NCBI GenBank assembly: GCA_963575745.1
Contig: CAUYUJ010019627.1
Span: 308,164-372,163, forward strand
Source of the DNA: Prorocentrum cordatum
Taxonomy: Eukaryota > Sar > Dinophyceae > Prorocentrales > Prorocentraceae
Length of the DNA stretch: 64,000 nt
Reading direction: 5' to 3'
The position numbers and the translations under genes are program-made. Below the pieces are notes generated by a model, which saw nothing but the letters and a program-made list of their open reading frames with translations, was not told the origin of the DNA and did no database searches. This document shows, piece after piece, positions 21,268-30,621 of this stretch (positions are counted from its first letter, which is position 1; the number at the start of each line of letters is the position of its first letter).

Positions 21268-21850
21268 GTAGACCCCGTCGCTCCTTCGCTCTCCCGCCCA
21301 GGGTTCGAGCCACACGGTGTTTTGGGCCATTTCGTGCGTCGTTTTCGTGTTGATTTCGCCCCATTGAAAGGCAGAAACGAAGACGGAACGAGGGAGCACG
21401 AACACGATGCGGGGAAAGTGGTATTTTCTTACGATTCCGTGAGCTTTCGTATGGCAAGGGCGAGTCGTTCTTGTGATGCGAGAGGGTGTTTCGTATGATT
21501 CGAGAGGACTGTTCTTGCGACGGCTGTTCTTAGGACAGCGTGAGTTTCGGGCCGGAGGAAAGGGGGGGAGTGGGAAAGGGGGGGTTACGAAATCTGCTGC
21601 ATGCAGCTGGTTTCGGCCCCGCCGCCGGGCCCATTCCTCGATACATGGCCGCCTCCGGCGCCGGGAGGCGCTGGGAAAATCAGCTACGTGGCCTGATCCT
21701 CAAACCCCCCCTTTGCTATCCCGCCCTTTCGCCGGGCCCCATAGTTGTTCTCCTGATATGACTGGGCTCCCCTGTGGAAGTGCCCTCCCCCCCCTTGTGA
21801 CATTACCAGTTCGAAACAAACATATCCCTATCCCTATGTTTGACATCACC

Positions 21851-22166
21851 TCACCTCGATGCCGATCTCAAGGATTCCCTCGGTTTCTGAGGGCCTACCC
21901 CTAAGACTGTCCTCGCTTCTTGCTCGCCCATCTCAGGGATAGGGATACGTTCGAGGCTGGTTGTGGCAGGGACTTGGGCCCCCCTCTGCGACAGCGCAGC
22001 GTTCGCAGCGGGCACGGAGAGCACCGTCTCGCTCGAGCCCCGCTCCCAGCGCCACGCGGGGCACGGGCGGCTCCGGCGGCGGGGCGTCGGGCCGCGCGCG
22101 CGATCGCCCCGCCCCGGAGGCCCCGCCCCAGCGTTGCCATCAGAGCCTCCACACTGCCGCTCCGCA
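21851..22166 (-). CDS. Candidate terminal exon of a minus-strand gene
   Basis: Minus strand, after acceptor GATATCAG: it reads AERQCGGSDGNAGAGPPGRG, then WERGSSETVLSVPAANAALS, then LERIPIPEMGEQEARTVLGV and ends SASR with TGA. Third positions are mostly G or C. It begins with one base of a split codon (phase 2), matching the exon ending at 22335. A low-complexity Arg/Pro segment lies in the middle. Unrecognised. Confidence 0.52.
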
Positions 22167-22334
22167 CTGATATCAGGTCGGGCAGGTCCCTCTACAGGAG
22201 GAGGGTGTGCAGCGATAGTCACAAACATGGTCTCTGAACGATGTTCTGAGCCTGTTCTGGCTATGCTCGAGTCTGTGTTCTGGCTCTTGTTTTGTTTCTC
22301 TGCCCACATCTGCCTGCAGGAGGACATGCCCGAC
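22167..22334 (-). mobile_element. Family A introner-like element A5, complete
   Basis: On the minus strand the predicted 168-nt intron starts GTCGGGCATGTCC directly after GCGTCAG and ends GCCCGACCTGATATCAG. The ends are inverted repeats of about 20 bp. The 8-bp flanks (plus strand CACTGATA and CGCAGATA) match at six positions. The intron is a multiple of three and open, so splicing is not forced by frame here. Confidence 0.75.
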
Positions 22335-22561
22335 CTGACGCAGATAGCCTCGCTCATGCGAGGCATCATCGCCTCAACATGTCCATCCAAGACCCATCCG
22401 CACACGGGATCCGGTTGCCACGCTTGCAGCACTAACTTCCTCACACGCGCAGAGCACGCCTCCCTCATTGGAGCGCGCAGTGCGAAGGCAGCGCGAGGGA
22501 CAACGCGCACCAAGCAAAACTGGAAAGCACGGTCTGGCAGCTCGAGCCCCGCTTTCCACAT
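22335..22561 (-). CDS. Candidate exon with ATG, minus-strand gene
   Basis: An ATG at 22561 opens MWKAGLELPDRAFQFCLVRV, then VPRAAFALRAPMREACSARV and LQAWQPDPVCGWVLDGHVEA, ending in phase 2 at GCGTCAG/GTCGGG. The donor GT is the first dinucleotide of element A5. The text is typical of a globular protein. An overlapping frame (MSAPAAEPARRRHVESGARA) is also plausible. Confidence 0.48.
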
Positions 22562-22632
22562 GACGGCGCCGCGCGGGCTCCGCCGCCGGGGCGCTCATGG
22601 GCTTGTTTTCCACCACCACCACCACCATAAGT

Positions 22633-22686
22633 TGGAGGAGGTGGAGGAGGAGGAGGAGGAGGGGGAGGAGGAGGAGGAGGAAGAGG
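22633..22686 (+). repeat. (GGA)n tract
   Basis: GGA run of about 50 bp. Confidence 0.9.
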
Positions 22687-23012
22687 TCAGAGCGTGAATT
22701 ACCTACCCCGCTTTCGCTTCCAGGCAAAACCAAGCCATACCACGCGCCTCCTCGTCAAGCGGCCTGACCAGTACAGGCTGCAATTTGGCATCGTTTGGTA
22801 TCTCTTGGAAGCGAGGGTGGTCAAAAGCGAGGTAGGTTTGTTTTCCTCCTAGGAGGAGGAGGACGAGGAGGTGGAGGAGGAGGAGGAGGAGGAGGACCCC
22901 CTCCCCCTCCTACTAACTGTGGTGGTGGTGGTGGTGGTGGTGGTGGTGGTCGTCGTCGTAGGAAACAAGCCCACCAGCGCAGCCCTCTTGCGCGCGCGCC
23001 CCATAGCCCCAG

Positions 23013-23084
23013 GAGCGCGCCGAGCAAGCGAGGCGGCAGGCCCAGCAGCAGAAGGACGACGAGGCCCGCGCCGCCAAGGAGAAG
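23013..23084 (+). CDS. Candidate internal exon encoding a charged helix
   Basis: Between acceptor ATAGCCCCAG and a GC donor (GAGAAG/GCCCGC) the 72-bp frame reads ERAEQARRQAQQQKDDEARA then AKEK. All codons but one end in G or C, and both ends are phase 0. Alternating Glu/Arg/Lys/Gln/Ala is typical of a coiled coil. Which protein is not known. A CCT microsatellite follows in the presumed intron. Confidence 0.55.
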
Positions 23085-23105
23085 GCCCGCGGCCCCCCCA
23101 TCCTC

Positions 23106-23635
23106 CTTTTCCTCCTCCTCCTCCTCCTCCACCTCCTCCTCCTCGACCCCCTCCTGCTCCCCCTCCTCCTCCTGCTCCTCCTCCTCCTCGTCCTGATGGC
23201 CCTCCTCCCCTCCTCCTCCTCCTCCCCCTCCTCCTCCTCCTCCTCCTCCCTCCTCCCCCTCCTCTTCCTGCTCCTCCTACTCCCCGTCCTCCTCCTCCTC
23301 CTTCCTCCTCCTCTGTTTCCTCCTCCTCATCCTCCTGCTCCCCGTCCTCCTCCTCCCCCTCTCCTCCTCCCCTCCTCCTCCGCCTCCTCTCCTCCTCCCC
23401 CTCCTCCTCCTCCTCCTGCTCCCCGTCCCTCCTCCTCTCCTTCCTCCTCCTCCCCCTCCTCCTCCTCCTCCTCCTCCTCCTCCTCCTCCTCCTGCTCCCC
23501 GTCCTCCCCCTCCTCCTCCTCCTCCTCCTCCTCCTCCTCCCCTGCTCCCCGCTCCCCTCCTCCCTCTTCTCTGCCCTCCTCCTCCTCTTCCCTCCTCCTC
23601 CTCCTCCTCCTCCTCCTCATCCTCCCCCTGCGCGC
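23106..23635 (+). repeat. (CCT)n microsatellite
   Basis: More than 500 bp of CCT/CTC with CTGCTCCCCGTC variants repeated five times. Confidence 0.95.
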
Positions 23636-23770
23636 CGGACCTGCCGCGGCGGCGGTGGCCATCGTCGGCCGGCGAGTTCGGCCTCCCGACGGCGAACCCC
23701 CGCCCGGGCTCGCGCGAAGGGAGGCGTGGCGCGCGCGCGCTCGCCGCGCCGAGTCTGCCGAAACGCTGTC
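23636..23770 (+). CDS. Candidate exon, Arg/Ala-rich
   Basis: The frame reads GPAAAAVAIVGRRVRPPDGE then PPPGLARREAWRARARRAES, with GC-rich third positions. It is followed by a 50-bp tandem repeat carrying ATCCTCGGGAC (23785-23885). Ends are not resolved. Confidence 0.27.
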
Positions 23771-24207
23771 TCGCGGGCCATGCTCGAGAATCCTCGGGAC
23801 GCGTGTGTTTCGGCGGCGAGAGGATCCTCGGGACAGCGTGTTTCGGTGTTTCGACCATGCTCGAGGATCCTCGGGACGTGTTCGTGCGCCCCCCCCATCC
23901 CCCCCCCGCCCTCGTCCCCCTCCGCGGCCGCCCTCTTCTGCCCCTTCCCCCCTCTTCTGCACGCGGGACAAGTCGCAACTCCGCAGCCCGGATGGATTCC
24001 ACGCGCAAGCAGATCGCCTTTGCCGCGCCGCGGCGGAACAAAAGCAACATGTTTCGGCGGCGAGCGAGGGGGGAAAATGAGACGGATAAGGCCTCGAGCA
24101 TTTGAGAGGATGTACGTCTTCGGGGTAGGCTTAGAAGAGACTTCTAAGAAGGCCGGGGGACGTCCGAGTTTTCTGAGAAGGCCTCCCCCTTCTCAGTTCC
24201 CCCCCAG

Positions 24208-24283
24208 GCTCGCCGCCGAGTGCTGGCCCGAGGATGCTCGACTTCGGAGGACAAGCGCAAGGTGTCGCGAACACGCGTCCTGA
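24208..24283 (+). CDS. Candidate terminal exon
   Basis: After a pyrimidine-rich acceptor (TTCCCCCCCAG/G) the frame reads LAAECWPEDARLRRTSARCR then EHAS and TGA. Short, but mixed in composition. An alternative acceptor lies at 24196. Confidence 0.36.
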
Positions 24284-24448
24284 GGTTTTTTATTGCTTGG
24301 GGCAACATGGGCATTATAGCCCCCGGCCCCCCTCCCCCCCTATAACCCAACGCCCCTGCCCCCCCAGTGCGCTCCAGGCACTGCCGCCGTGCGCACGACG
24401 GGGGGGAGGCGTTACATTATAACCCCCCCTGGCCCCTTCCCCCCTCTT

Positions 24449-24640
24449 ATGAAGAACGCGTCCTGAGGGTCATCGACGTGCGGTGCGCAGTCTCGGGGTC
24501 GAGGTTCAGATCTGGGCCCAACCCCGCACGTCGAGCGACCCCCTGCGATGGCGATGGGATGTGCTACGAGACCGACGCGCGGCGGGCCCGCGTGCATTGG
24601 CCCCCGCCGGCCCGAGGTCTGCCGAGGCGGGGGGGGTGTA
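24449..24640 (+). CDS. Coding-like segment
   Basis: The frame reads YEERVLRVIDVRCAVSGSRF, then ATPCDGDGMCYETDARRARV, before entering the family M repeat at about 24640. Third positions are GC-rich. Two other frames are partly open. No splice sites are assigned. Confidence 0.3.
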
Positions 24641-24789
24641 CCTCAAGCAGTGGCGAAGCGTCCTGGCTCGCCCACCAAATAATGTTCTAAGACCTCTTTG
24701 TGGTCTGCAATGCATGTTCTTAGAACATGTCTGGCTGAGGCCGTCTTGTTTTAAGGCATCTGGTTTATGTTATAAGAGCACCGCTTTCG
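24640..24789 (+). repeat. Family M repeat, left part of copy 1
   Basis: CTCAAGCAGTGGCGAAGCGTCC and following sequence match 56097-56245. The match resumes at 26204-26282 after element J2, so J2 sits inside this repeat. Confidence 0.7.
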
Positions 24790-26203
24790 TTTTTTCCCGG
24801 AAAGGGCTCGAGCCCAGGGTTCTCTTTTAGTTGGTAAACCTAATCCCCCGGTGCCAACTTGAAGGAGGCCGGCGAATTTTTTCCCTGATAAATATCGAGG
24901 TCGAAGGAGGCCGGCGAATTAAAATTTGAGGATGTCTCGAGCGAAACGCTTGTTTTTGAAATCCCGATCGATAAATCACAGGGTGCGGGCCACTTTTTCG
25001 TGTGTTGAGGATGTCTCGAGCGAAACGCTTGCTCCGCAGAGTTTGCCGAGGATGTCTCGAGCGAAACGCTTGTTTTGCAGAGCCGACCGCGACGCGGAAA
25101 AGCGCCCCGCGCGAAGGAATTTCGATGATGTCTCGACTAATTCCTTTGTTTTTGTACGATTTCCTGGAATTTTGGCAGGATGTCTCGAGCGAAATGCACG
25201 ACCCCACCCTAGCACGACCATACCCCAGCACGACCACACCCCAGCACGACCAGACCCCAGCACGACCCCACCCCAGCACGACCCCACCCCAGCACGACCA
25301 TACCCCAGCACGACCACACCCCAGCACGACCCGACCCCAGCACGACCCTACCCCAGCAAGACCACACCCCAGCACGACCACACCCCAGCACGACCTCACC
25401 ACAGCACGACCACACCCCAGCACGACCACGCCCCAGAACCACGCCCCAGCACGACCACCCCAGCACGACCACCCCCCAGCACGACCACCCCCCCCAGCAC
25501 GACCACCCCCCAGCACGACCACACCCCAGCACGCCACACCCCAGCACGACCCACTCCCCAGCACGACCACACCCCAGCACGACCACACCCCAGCACGACC
25601 ACACCCAGTCGCACCCCCGTGGAATGTTTCGTGGCGTGTCTGGTTGAGTGGTTGCCTGTTCGTGGGGTGTCTCGTGGAATGTTTCAAAGGGTGTCTCGTG
25701 GAATGTTTCGTGAGGTGTCTCGTGGAATGTTTCGTGAGGTGTCTCGTGGGATGTTTCGCGGGGTGGCACGACCACGCCCCAGCACGACCACCCCCCCAGC
25801 ACGACCACCCCCCAGCACGACCACCCCCCCAGCACGACCACCCCCCAGCACGACCACACCCCAGCACGACCACACCCCAGCACGACCACTCCCCAGCACG
25901 ACCACACCCCAGCACGACCACACCCCAGCACGACCACACCCAGTCGCACCCCCGTGGAATGTTTCGTGGCGTGTCTGGTTGAGTGGTTGCCTGTTCGTGG
26001 GGTGTCTCGTGGAATGTTTCACGGGGTGTCTCGTGGAATGTTTCGTGAGGTGTCTCGTGGAATGTTTCGTGAGGTGTCTCGTGGGATGTTTCGCGGGGTG
26101 TCTCGTGGGATGTTTCGTGAGATGTCGCCCAGTTGGGTATCGTGAAAACGTGACCATGCTGCACATGTCTTTATCCCTTTCCGGGTTCGTGGGTCCATCA
26201 TGT
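24790..26203 (+). mobile_element. Family J element, copy J2, inserted in family M
   Basis: Same architecture as J1. An extra internal copy of the 24-bp tail block (GGTTGAGTGGTTGCCTGTTC) lies at 25613-25765, splitting the 16-bp array. The uninterrupted family M copy at 56.1-56.3 kb is the empty site. Confidence 0.82.
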
Positions 26204-26282
26204 TGACGAACATCTTTTGGGTCCTGCGAACATGTGCTTGTTGGCCTATAGGAATGCCGGGACGGCCCGTCCGTGCTCAAGT
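26204..26282 (+). repeat. Family M repeat, right part of copy 1
   Basis: TATAGGAATGCCGGGACGG and upstream sequence match 56255-56331. Confidence 0.65.
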
Positions 26283-26548
26283 CCAGACCCGCCGCGTAGG
26301 GCATCGATCGTTGGAGACCTCGGCAGGCGGTGGGCAGGGGCACGCTCGAGCCCCCGGGGGAGCCCAGCGTGTCCATATCCACTGCCTGCCGAGGTCGCCA
26401 CGGATCGATCGCCCAGGCGGCGGCTGTGACGCCCACCGCCTCGCATTTCTGGGCCCCTTCGCTCCCCCTCCTCGGCTTCGGATGCGACTCCTGGGAGCTC
26501 CAACTTCTCGTCGGTGCTGGCAATGTCCGTGGTCGAAGACCGTCCTGA

Positions 26549-26940
26549 CCCAGCATTTTGCCGATCAGTTCCGCTCAATCCCACCTGACCTCCGGCTTCA
26601 TCCTGGGCTCAATCCGGGCTAAGCACGCCTACATCCACCAGGCATTTGAAGAGGAAGCATCACATTCCATGGACTCCAGATTTCGCTCGACAGAGTAAAG
26701 CATCTGGACTGCGCCCTGGGCATTTCTGTTGGAGCTTCCTTTCGTCGCAGAACGTTCGCATGTCTGCACCTGGACTCCTGGTCAAGAACACGCTTCGAGT
26801 GAAGGCCGTTTTCTTGGTCCGGAATGTTCTCAATCAGCTCTACGCTGGGGTGCAGTCGGCCCCAATTGGGGCTTACCTGAGCGCGCAGCCTTTAGCTGCT
26901 GCGTGCCGTGCTGCGCGAGCCCCGTCGGGCTCGCGCCGAG
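26549..26940 (+). pseudogene. Coding-like region broken by one frameshift
   Basis: One frame (26549-26698) reads SGFILGSIRAKHAYIHQAFE then EEASHSMDSRFRSTE and stops. A second frame continues without a gap as ASGLRPGHFCWSFLSSQNVR, then VKAVFLVRNVLNQLYAGVQS and PIGAYLSAQPLAAACRAARA. Loss of one base near 26696 would join them. No acceptor or donor fits the switch, so I read this as a decayed gene or element fragment. Family unknown. Confidence 0.36.
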
Positions 26941-26997
26941 GAGTGTGCTCGTGGCCGCGTTGCCAAAACCATCATCTTTGTCCTTGTCCCGTCCTCG

Positions 26998-27100
26998 TCC
27001 TCATCCTCCTCTTCCTCCTCTCCTCCTCCTCTCCTCCTCTCCTTCCTACTCCTCCTCTCCTCCTTTCTTCCTCCTCTCTTCCTCTTGCGTTCAGTGCGCA
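26998..27100 (+). repeat. (CCT)n tract
   Basis: CCT/CTC with TTCC variants. Confidence 0.85.
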
Positions 27101-27316
27101 CGCGCCTGCACGTAGCCGGGACTCGCCTGCCAGCTCGGCGGCCCGTTTCTGCCCCGGGCGCTCCAGGGAGGGCCGCGATCGCCGTCGGCTCGCCTCGCCG
27201 GTCTGCGAGGGAAGCGCGCGGCGGAAGGCCGGCCGGCCTGAGGTCGGGCCACGACGTCGTGGCCGCAGGGCGGCGGGGCCGCAGGGCGGCAGGCTGGCAG
27301 AAGGCGTCGGGGTCCT

Positions 27317-27705
27317 TCCTCCTCCTCCTCCTCCTCCTCCTCCTCCCCCTCCTCCTCCTCCTGTCCTCCTTTCCTCCTTTCCTCTTCCTCCTCTTTCTCC
27401 TCCTCCTCCTTCTCCTCCTCCCTCTCCTCCTCCTCCTCCTCCTCCTCCTGTCCCCCTTTCCTCCTTTCCTCTTCCTCCTTTCTCTTCTCCTCCTACTCCT
27501 CCTCCTCTCCCTCCTCCTCTCCCTCCTCCTCCTCCTCCTCCTCCTCCTCCTCCTCCTCCTCCTCCTCCTCCTCCTCCTCCTCCTCCTCCTCCCCCCCTCC
27601 CCCTTGTCCTCCCCCTCCTTCTCCCTCCGCCTCCGCCTCCTCCTCCTGTCCTTCTCCTGTCCTCCTTCTCCTTCGCCTCCTCCCCCTCATCCTCCTCATC
27701 CTCCC
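27317..27705 (+). repeat. (CCT)n microsatellite
   Basis: About 390 bp of CCT/CTC, including an uninterrupted stretch at 27515-27595. Confidence 0.95.
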
Positions 27706-27734
27706 CAAAAATAGAGCGTTCTTCTGAGCCTCGG

Positions 27735-27872
27735 GGCTCCAGGGACGGGGGTCAAGACGAACGGCGCCAGCCAGAGCGCCGAAGCTTGCAGGATTCTGCA
27801 GAGGCAGGGGCCCGGGGTCCATTGACCCTGGCTCGTGTGCAGGATCCTGACCCAGAGTCGGAAAACAACCGG
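27735..27872 (+). repeat. Family F repeat, partial copy
   Basis: GACGGGGGTCAA, TTGCAGGATTCTGCAG and GTGCAGGATCCTGACCC blocks match 7525-7757 and 37335-37587. Confidence 0.6.
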
Positions 27873-27877
27873 GTCAG

Positions 27878-28438
27878 CCAAAGGCGGCGCAAATCACCAG
27901 AGGTGATGATAAGGACACGCTCCAAGATTTCCAGGGCTTCCGGGCTTTCCACATGCTCCCCACGGGCTGCAGAAACTAGGGCCGCCAGATACTCCTCGGA
28001 TATCCCGAACTTTGTCCCGGGTCAAGCCTATCGTGACATCGTTCTCGTCCTACAAGAGCGACTCTTCGCCATAGTGACCTTTGGTGCGTTGATGCCGAGG
28101 TGCAAGGATGCCCAAATTCAAGCGAGGACGCCGCTGCTTTCCCACCGCATGCCACGATCGGCAGGCCACGCACCCGAGGTCACGCTTACGTGGCGACGTT
28201 CTTGCGCACGGCCGAGTAAAATGGAGACGTCGGCGTCGTTGTATCCACGGTTTCCGGAGACTGTCACTTGTCCAGCCGTATTGGGACCTCGCGTCGTGAC
28301 AAAGTCGCGACGGAAGGCGCTCGCAAGGTTTGGCCTGTGGGGGGCCCTCGCGGTGGCCCAGGGCCTCTGCAGCACGACGCACGGTGAAAAGGCGATCCCC
28401 AGCAAGGGTCCGTACCCCCGGGAGGGGGAAGGAGTCCA
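27878..28438 (+). CDS. First visible exon of a gene with two H-element introns
   Basis: After a GGGTCAG acceptor at 27877 the frame stays open for about 187 codons: RKSPEVMIRTRSKISRASGL, then YSSDIPNFVPGQAYRDIVLV, then KMETSASLYPRFPETVTCPA, then ARFGLWGALAVAQGLCSTTH and YPREGEGV. It ends in phase 2 at GTCCA/GTCGGGG, the first bases of H2. Reading on, the frame stops within H2. The product is not recognised. The start could be internal, and a short minus-strand frame competes at 27884-27966. Confidence 0.52.
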
Positions 28439-28613
28439 GTCGGGGCGCTGAAGAAGGAACCCATCTCGTTGGGGAGGGGCTCCGTGTTCCTTGATTGGTT
28501 CACAGATTGCCTTAGGTTTCCCGTAGGTTTTCGATGGGACATCGAGTTTCAATGGATGGGAAAAGGGGCCTCGTTCCTTCTCGAGGGCTCCTTGGTCAAC
28601 GTCCCGACTGTAG
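28439..28613 (+). mobile_element. Family H introner-like element H2
   Basis: The predicted intron is 175 nt, not a multiple of three. It begins GTCGGGGCGCTGAAGAAGG and ends GTCCCGACTGTAG. Flanking exons are both phase 2, so removing it exactly restores an open frame. About 80 percent similar by eye to H1 and H4. Confidence 0.82.
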
Positions 28614-28785
28614 CAACGGCACGCTGCCGGCGGTAGCCAGTCTCTGCAGTATTCTCTGTCGTGTGCCCGAGGGTCTGGTGTTTCTCTCCAAGGGTAACAC
28701 GCTGATGGGCTTCCCGCGGCGACGTGTCATTGACACCGTTGCTGCTTCTCGAAGACTCCTAGGAGACCACACGACAAACATTGCA
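28614..28785 (+). CDS. Middle exon between two H elements
   Basis: This 172-bp exon lies between the end of H2 and the start of H3. It reads NGTLPAVASLCSILCRVPEG, then LVFLSKGNTLMGFPRRRVID and TVAASRRLLGDHTTNIA. It starts in phase 2 and ends in phase 0 at TTGCA/GTCGGG. The whole stretch is protein-like and contains no repeat. Confidence 0.6.
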
Positions 28786-28959
28786 GTCGGGTCGATGAAG
28801 AAGGAATCCTTCTCGTTGGGGAGGGGCTCCGTATTCCTCCATTGATTCACAGTTTGCCTCAGGTGTTCCTGATGTCCCCGACGGGAAACCGAAGAGTAAT
28901 TCATGGAACAGAGGGGCCTCGTCACTTATTCAGTGTTCCTGTGGTCATCGCCCCGACAG
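28786..28959 (+). mobile_element. Family H introner-like element H3
   Basis: A 174-nt copy that begins GTCGGGTCGATGAAGAAGGA and ends CGCCCCGACAG. The upstream frame hits a stop inside it, at 28845. Confidence 0.8.
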
Positions 28960-29034
28960 TATGACGTCGGGGTCAGGGTGCTTATCTCGAACCTGAGGAA
29001 GGGTGAGGCAGGCATCCCTTTACGTAAGGCGTGA
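28960..29034 (+). CDS. Terminal exon after H3
   Basis: Directly after CCCGACAG the phase-0 frame reads YDVGVRVLISNLRKGEAGIP then LRKA and TGA. Phase fits the exon ending at 28785. Confidence 0.5.
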   Translation, partial: YDVGVRVLISNLRKGEAGIPLRKA

Positions 29035-29241
29035 GGTAGCCATGCCCTTCGCGTGCAATGTCTGTTGCAGTTTTAACATTGCTACGGCGCACCAGGTGGG
29101 AGCAAGGCTCTGAGGTCCCCTCGATGTCCTCGTCCTCTTCGCTGTCTCCACCGTTGTCGTCCCTGTGGCCTCTTCATTTCATGTTCGTTTGCCTCCTCCT
29201 GCCCCTTGCAGCCGTCGTCGTGATCGTTGTTGCCGCCTCTG

Positions 29242-29712
29242 CTATTCGTGCTCGTCCTGCGTCCCTCTTCTCTCTGTGCCCGTCCAGGCAGGCAGCCGTG
29301 AGTAAGTGGCAACCCTCGAATGGGGCCGTGCTTCTCCTGACACGCGCGGGGGGGGGGGAAGGGGAGCGCGGTTTGGCATTTCTTGGGCGATCGTTGATGC
29401 GCCCAGGATCTTCTCGGAACAATCGATTTGCCAGGCCAAGGTCTGCCAGCCCCGCTCGACGCGGTACCGACTCGACGCGGTACCGACGCTCGAATGCCCA
29501 GGTTCCCAACACGCGGTTGGCACTGAGAGGTTCTCACAGAGCGCGTGACCCGTATACGCTTTGCAGCGACCTTGGCCAGGCCAGTCTTGGGCCAGGGATT
29601 GGTGTACATCCGCGCCTGCCTTTGCCAGCATGGCGTACGCACCGATGCCGAGGCAATGATGCCTGGCCAGGGTCGATGCAGGTGTACAGTTGGCGTCTCC
29701 TCCCAGTCTCAC
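29242..29712 (-). CDS. Minus-strand coding-like ORF
   Basis: A 157-codon minus frame includes HCLGIGAYAMLAKAGADVHQ, then AQDWPGQGRCKAYTGHALCE and WQTLAWQIDCSEKILGASTI. These are plausible protein segments. The other minus frame and a plus frame with a hydrophobic stretch (29160-29250) are also open, so strand and extent are uncertain. No family recognised. Confidence 0.33.
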   Translation of the reverse strand: MRLGGDANCTPASTLARHHCLGIGAYAMLAKAGADVHQSLAQDWPGQGRCKAYTGHALCENLSVPTACWEPGHSSVGTASSRYRVERGWQTLAWQIDCSEKILGASTIAQEMPNRAPLPPPPRVSGEARPHSRVATYSRLPAWTGTERRGTQDEHE

Positions 29713-29759
29713 TGATGCTCTGACGAACTCTCCCGGTTCGCCAGAACGGGCCAGATGTA

Positions 29760-29975
29760 AATGTGTATGTATAGAGACAGAGACAGAGAGTGAGAGAGAG
29801 AGAGGCAGACAGACAGATATATACAGAGATTGGGATGGAAAGAGAGGGAGAGAGAGAGAGCGAGAGGAAGACCGAGTAAGAGAGAAAGAAAGAGAGAGGG
29901 AGATAAGCTTTCATACCGAGTCAGAGAGAGAGAGAAAGAGAGAAGAAGGTAGAGTTAGAGACAGATGCAGATACT
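29760..29975 (+). repeat. (GA)n purine tract
   Basis: AGAGAG/GAGAAAGA repeats with short interruptions. Confidence 0.9.
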
Positions 29976-30294
29976 GACATATAGAGGGGCAAAGGTATTG
30001 CGCTGGAGACAAGAATGGGAGACCAGAGTAATGAAGGGGAGCGCAAGGCACAAGGGTGGACTTGAGGAAGCAACCGGGTAGAGGACATGCATGGAGGGCG
30101 CGTCTCTGGAAGCAGCGGCGAGGCGGAACCTGGGGCGGGAGTGAAGCGGGGCGCTTGGAGGAGGCGCAGGGGGGGAGACAGGAGGCAGACGGAAAGGCAG
30201 CACGCGGGAGGATATGGGGAGGGAGAGGAGTGACGAGGGGCCTGCAGGGGTCAGGCGCTGCCCTCCCCCCCCCCCCCCCCCCTGCACCCCTCCG

Positions 30295-30420
30295 GAAGGT
30301 CTGCATCTTCCGGAAGCCCGCTGGCCAGGCGATGCCCGCGAAGGCGACCACCAGGCAGGAGGCCGGCAGTCGACAGGATCCCCCAGAGCGCAGGGGGGGG
30401 AAACGCGCCGTCAGAGCATG
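30295..30420 (+). CDS. Candidate exon
   Basis: After a run of C and CTCCGGAAG the frame reads VCIFRKPAGQAMPAKATTRQ then EAGSRQDPPERRGGKRAV, with GC-rich third positions. It passes into family O repeat sequence at about 30460. Boundaries are approximate. Confidence 0.36.
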
Positions 30421-30459
30421 GGGATTCGAGCAAGAGCTCAACACCGCAGGCAAATTCTC

Positions 30460-30612
30460 AGAAGAGGAAGACGTACCCATACCCCTGCCCGTCAACCGTC
30501 CCTTGTCCCGTTTTCCGCTTTTTCGCTCTCCAGGGAGTTCCTCGTCGCCACCGCTGGATTCGCCTCGAGATGCTTGTCAGAACGCACCCCGGGGGAGGTT
30601 CGGGGAGTAGCA
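30460..30612 (+). repeat. Family O repeat, copy 1
   Basis: Blocks TACCCATACC, CTCGTCGCCACCGCTGGATT and CACCCCGGGGGAGGTTCGGG recur at 37130-37285, 44945-45085 and, partly, 45555-45625. Confidence 0.7.
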
Positions 30613-30621
30613 GTGTCGGTG

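Noticed and set aside
27884-27966. Minus-strand frame EALEILERVLIITSGDLRR after a TTTCTGCAG acceptor, resembling replication factor C subunits
   Set aside because: The similarity is about 20 residues, the flanking text does not continue the family, no other clamp-loader exon was found nearby, and the plus-strand gene with H introns uses the same bases. A profile search of this peptide would settle it.
28118-28552. Minus-strand 144-codon ORF
   Set aside because: It reads through element H2 and opposes the phase-consistent plus-strand gene.
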